From assembly GCF_003345355.1 (NCBI RefSeq), contig NZ_QQNB01000002.1:186001-250000 (forward strand): DNA of 64,000 nt, read 5' to 3'. The translations under genes and the position numbers were made by a program. The notes beneath the pieces were generated by a model. The model saw only the letters and a list, made by a program, of their open reading frames with translations, was not told the DNA's origin and searched no databases. Positions 61,622-64,000 of the stretch are shown piece after piece. Numbering within the stretch: position 1 is the stretch's first letter; every line of letters begins with the position of its first letter. This DNA is from Sphingomonas aracearum. GTDB lineage: Bacteria; Pseudomonadota; Alphaproteobacteria; Sphingomonadales; Sphingomonadaceae.

Positions 61622-63073
61622 TCAGGCAGGATTGCTGAAGTCCATCTCCCGATCGACCGATCCGAGCCGAAGGCTCAGCAGGTCCAGCGCATAATTCTGG
61701 TTGACCCGCCACGGCGCGCGGTCGGCCTGTCGCGGCAGCAGGTGCTCGGCGCGCTTCACATAACCTGACGTGAAATCCAGCAGTGGCATCGGTCGCATCG
61801 TGGCCGTGCCGGGACGCGGTGTCGCCTGCCGCAGGCCGCGACGGCGCATGGTGTTGAGCAGCCGGCAGACATAGGCGCAGGTCAGGTCCGCCTTCAGCGT
61901 CCAGGAAGCGTTGGTGTAGCCGAAGCACGACGCCATGTTCGGCACGCCCGAGAACATCATGCCCTTGTAGTTGAAGCGCTCGGCCAGGTTCACCTTGTCG
62001 CCATCGACGCAGAGCGTTGCGCCGCCGAGCAGCTGCAGTTCCAGCCCGGTTGCCGTGACGATCACGTCCGCCGCCAGCACTTCTCCGGTGGAAACGCGGA
62101 CGCCCTGCGGAACGAAGCGGTCGATCGTGTCCGTCACCACCCTCGCGCGCCCCTCGCAAACCGCCGTGAACAGGTCCGCATCCGGCACCAGGCAGACCCG
62201 CTGGTCCCAGGGCTTGTAGTGCGGGGTGAAATGGGTTTCGACGTCGTAATCGGGGCCAAGCGCTTCCTGCGCCATGGCGATGATGCGCTTCGCCACCTGC
62301 GCCGGGCGACGCCGCGCCAGACGGTAGAAGAACATGCTGAGCGCGACATTCTTCAGCCGCGTCAGCCGATAGGCCAGCCGCTGCGGCAGTCGCGCCCTCA
62401 GCCAGTTGGCGACGCCGTCCTCGGACGGCCGCGAGACCACATAGGTCGGCGAGCGCTGGAGCATGGTGACCCGGGCGCCCGCGCGGGCCAGCTCCGGCAC
62501 CAGCGTCACCGCCGTCGCACCGCTGCCGATCACCACCACCTGCCGTCCCGCAAGGTCGAGATCGTCAGGCCAGAATTGCGGATGGACGATCCTTCCGGCG
62601 AAATCCTCTGCGCCCGCAAAGACCGGCGCATGTCCTCGCGCGTAATCATAGTAGCCCGAGCAGAAGAACAGGAAGCCGCAGGTCAGCTCGACGAGGCCTT
62701 CCGGTGTGTCCACCGTCACCGTCCAGCGCGCCTCTGCCGTGGACCAGGCCGCGGCGATGACGCGATGTTGGTAACGGATATGCGCGTCGATCCCGTGCTC
62801 GCGCGCCGTTTCCTCGACGTACCGGCGGATCGAGGCGCCATCGGCGATCGCCTTGGCCTCCGTCCAGGGGCGAAAGGAATAGCCGAGCGTGTGCATGTCG
62901 CTGTCCGAGCGGATGCCGGGATAGCGGAACAGATCCCATGTCCCGCCCAGCGCCGCCCGGCTTTCCAGCAGCACGAAGCTGCAGTCGGGACATCGTGTCT
63001 TCAGGTGATAGCCCGCACCGATGCCCGAAAGCCCGGCGCCCACCACGATCACGTCGAAATGCTGCACGGTCAT
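61622..63073 (-). CDS. EthA-like Baeyer-Villiger flavin monooxygenase
   Basis: 483 residues. Two Rossmann motifs, VVGAGLSGIGAGYHL (FAD) and VVIGSGATAVTLVPEL (NADPH), enclose the Baeyer-Villiger fingerprint FAGRIVHPQFW (F158-x-G160-x3-H164-x3-W168). The segments GTWDLFRYPGIRSDSDM, YKPWDQRVCLVPDADLF and SGVPNMASCFGYTNASWTLKA closely follow the mycobacterial EthA/EtaA protein, which oxygenates ketones and activates thioamide drugs. Length is close to EthA. Natural substrate unknown. It stands alone between a hairpin element and the second tamB. Confidence 0.92.
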   Translation of the reverse strand: MTVQHFDVIVVGAGLSGIGAGYHLKTRCPDCSFVLLESRAALGGTWDLFRYPGIRSDSDMHTLGYSFRPWTEAKAIADGASIRRYVEETAREHGIDAHIRYQHRVIAAAWSTAEARWTVTVDTPEGLVELTCGFLFFCSGYYDYARGHAPVFAGAEDFAGRIVHPQFWPDDLDLAGRQVVVIGSGATAVTLVPELARAGARVTMLQRSPTYVVSRPSEDGVANWLRARLPQRLAYRLTRLKNVALSMFFYRLARRRPAQVAKRIIAMAQEALGPDYDVETHFTPHYKPWDQRVCLVPDADLFTAVCEGRARVVTDTIDRFVPQGVRVSTGEVLAADVIVTATGLELQLLGGATLCVDGDKVNLAERFNYKGMMFSGVPNMASCFGYTNASWTLKADLTCAYVCRLLNTMRRRGLRQATPRPGTATMRPMPLLDFTSGYVKRAEHLLPRQADRAPWRVNQNYALDLLSLRLGSVDREMDFSNPA

Positions 63074-63140
63074 GCCACTCTCCGCCGTCCACGCTAGGCG
63101 CGGGAACGGCGGAGATCAAAGGGAGGCAGGCGCCCGGTTG

Positions 63141-64000
63141 TCAGAAGTTGCGCTGGTAGCGGAACCCGACATTGGATCCGCCGAACGATCCGGTGGAGGA
63201 CAGCAGGCTCAAGGCGCGGGTCAGCGCGATCTGAAGCTGCGTGGCGGTGAAGCCGCGGGCATCGGTGATGATCTCGATATAGATATCGTCCGTCAGGTAC
63301 TTGCCCGCCGCCAGCGCGGTGCCGCGACCCGTCGACTCGTCGCCGCCCAGCACCCGCAGCCGATCGAACCCGGTTGCCGAACGCAGCTTGCCCAGCGGAT
63401 TGAGCCCGCCGCCCGATCCGCGCAGCGAATTCAGCGCGGAAGCGAGTTGCAGCGCCTCGGTGGCGGACAGGTTCTCCGGCGAGCTGCCGAACAGCAGGCG
63501 GCTCAGCACCTCGTCCTGCGGCAGCGCCGGAGAGGACGTGAACGCCACCCGCGGGTTCTGGCCGGTGCCGGTGATGTTGATCGTGACGGTGATGCCGTCC
63601 GTCTCGGTGGAGGCCGAGATGTTGATCGTCGGATCGGTCAGCGCGCCGCCCTGGAAGCGGACGGTGCCGCTGTCGAGCTCGAACCGCTTGCCCGAGAACG
63701 AGAAGGTGCCGCGTACCACATCGATCCCGCCGTTCACCTGCGGCGCGGCCGAGGTACCGCCGACCCGCATGTCTGCCCGCCACTCCGATTCCAGCCCCAT
63801 GCCGGACACGAACAGCTGGTTCTCCGCGCGAATGCGGATGTCGAGCTTGAACAGGCCCGCAGGCTTGGCCGCCGGACGATCGGTGGGCCGCTTCACCAGC
63901 TGGCTCTTGCGCCGGATCCCGGTCAGCTCCGGAACGTCGGCCTGTCCCTGGCGGATGATCTGGTAGCGCGCCTCGGGGATGGTGAGGTCGCCGCGGATCA
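63141..64000 (-). CDS. Second TamB-like protein, 5' part outside window
   Basis: Minus-strand gene running off the window; about 286 C-terminal codons are visible, covering the conserved DUF490 end. Motifs parallel the first tamB: IDVVRGTFSFSGKRFELDSG, FTSSPALPQDEVLSRLLFGSS, SATEALQLASALNSL and the terminal YQRNF. The first tamB has IRGDYEFAGREFEIDRG, VPALPQDELLSRLLFGTS and SAPEALQLAAAVAAL, so they are clear paralogues. A tamA partner for this copy would lie outside the window if present. Role in outer-membrane biogenesis or lipid transfer is inferred from family. Confidence 0.9.
   Translation of the reverse strand, partial: IRGDLTIPEARYQIIRQGQADVPELTGIRRKSQLVKRPTDRPAAKPAGLFKLDIRIRAENQLFVSGMGLESEWRADMRVGGTSAAPQVNGGIDVVRGTFSFSGKRFELDSGTVRFQGGALTDPTINISASTETDGITVTINITGTGQNPRVAFTSSPALPQDEVLSRLLFGSSPENLSATEALQLASALNSLRGSGGGLNPLGKLRSATGFDRLRVLGGDESTGRGTALAAGKYLTDDIYIEIITDARGFTATQLQIALTRALSLLSSTGSFGGSNVGFRYQRNF

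Noticed and set aside
1..64000. CRISPR arrays, prophage, insertion sequences, rRNA
   Set aside because: No direct-repeat array, integrase, transposase or terminal inverted repeats with a target duplication were found by reading through. The repeats present are short palindromic intergenic elements.

Overview
The window is chromosomal DNA of a GC-rich alphaproteobacterium, most likely a Sphingomonas or close relative (Sphingomonadales). Reasons: an alphaproteobacterial RpoH, TonB-dependent receptors with [19 protein letters not shown]-type N-termini, the CobS/CobT pair, the grxC-nitrilase-DUF1178-comF-methyltransferase neighbourhood, GGAAC-N16-CGTT (EcfG-type) promoters, and sphingomonad-style palindromic intergenic repeats. 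There is no prophage, insertion sequence, CRISPR array or rRNA. The long open frames opposite many genes are shadows caused by GC bias.

Layout. 1-1501 (minus): JAMM metalloprotease-like protein, a secreted unknown and a partial TorF-like porin, divergent from rluD. 1520-4656 (plus): rluD, heat-shock sigma factor rpoH and an FAD amine oxidase almost touching rpoH. 5089-6607: a Cys-rich copper-storage protein, mtgA and a small membrane protein with a perfect general-stress promoter. 6672-13122 (minus): dnaX-ybaB, then cobS and cobT separated by two unknown envelope genes. 13221-20438: a TonB receptor (minus), divergent from a stress-type cluster (SRPBCC, Zn alcohol dehydrogenase, SDR, cupin, aldehyde dehydrogenase). 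20481-26886 (minus): a small unknown, tamA and tamB. 27065-30746 (plus): a small membrane protein, an ABC exporter, an enoyl-reductase-like protein and a Thr-rich secreted protein. 30808-35786 (minus): a frameshifted serine hydrolase, two paralogous small membrane proteins, RNase R carrying an in-frame palindromic repeat, and a membrane-anchored retropepsin-like protease. 36096-40414 (plus): rpsA, ihfB, tRNA-Leu, an oligopeptide-binding lipoprotein and DUF4112. 40471-42270: leucine leader peptide and leuA. 42289-44004 (minus): folE, a pteridine-reductase-like SDR and folB. 44157-45537 (plus): SWIB protein and P1 peptidase. 45534-52613 (minus): TonB receptor, a fused binding-protein/permease, a second permease and a double ATPase. 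52728-53757: coaA and tRNA-Arg. 53798-56955: DUF1178, nitrilase, glutaredoxin, comF and a methyltransferase. 56986-61255 (minus): EAL phosphodiesterase, hybrid histidine kinase and response regulator. 61404-64000: a 17-codon ORF, an EthA-like Baeyer-Villiger monooxygenase and the end of a second tamB.

How the genes work together. Several groups are joined by 1-8 nt start/stop overlaps and are probably co-translated units: dnaX-ybaB; tamA-tamB; folE-SDR-folB (pterin/folate); grxC-nitrilase-DUF1178; EAL-histidine kinase (signalling); and the ABC import genes, where a TonB receptor 15 bp upstream completes an outer-to-inner membrane import route. The most unusual items are the palindromic element inside rnr, the SBP-permease fusion, the leucine leader of leuA, the general-stress promoters, the frameshifted hydrolase beside a duplicated small membrane gene, and the 17-codon ORF with a strong ribosome binding site.
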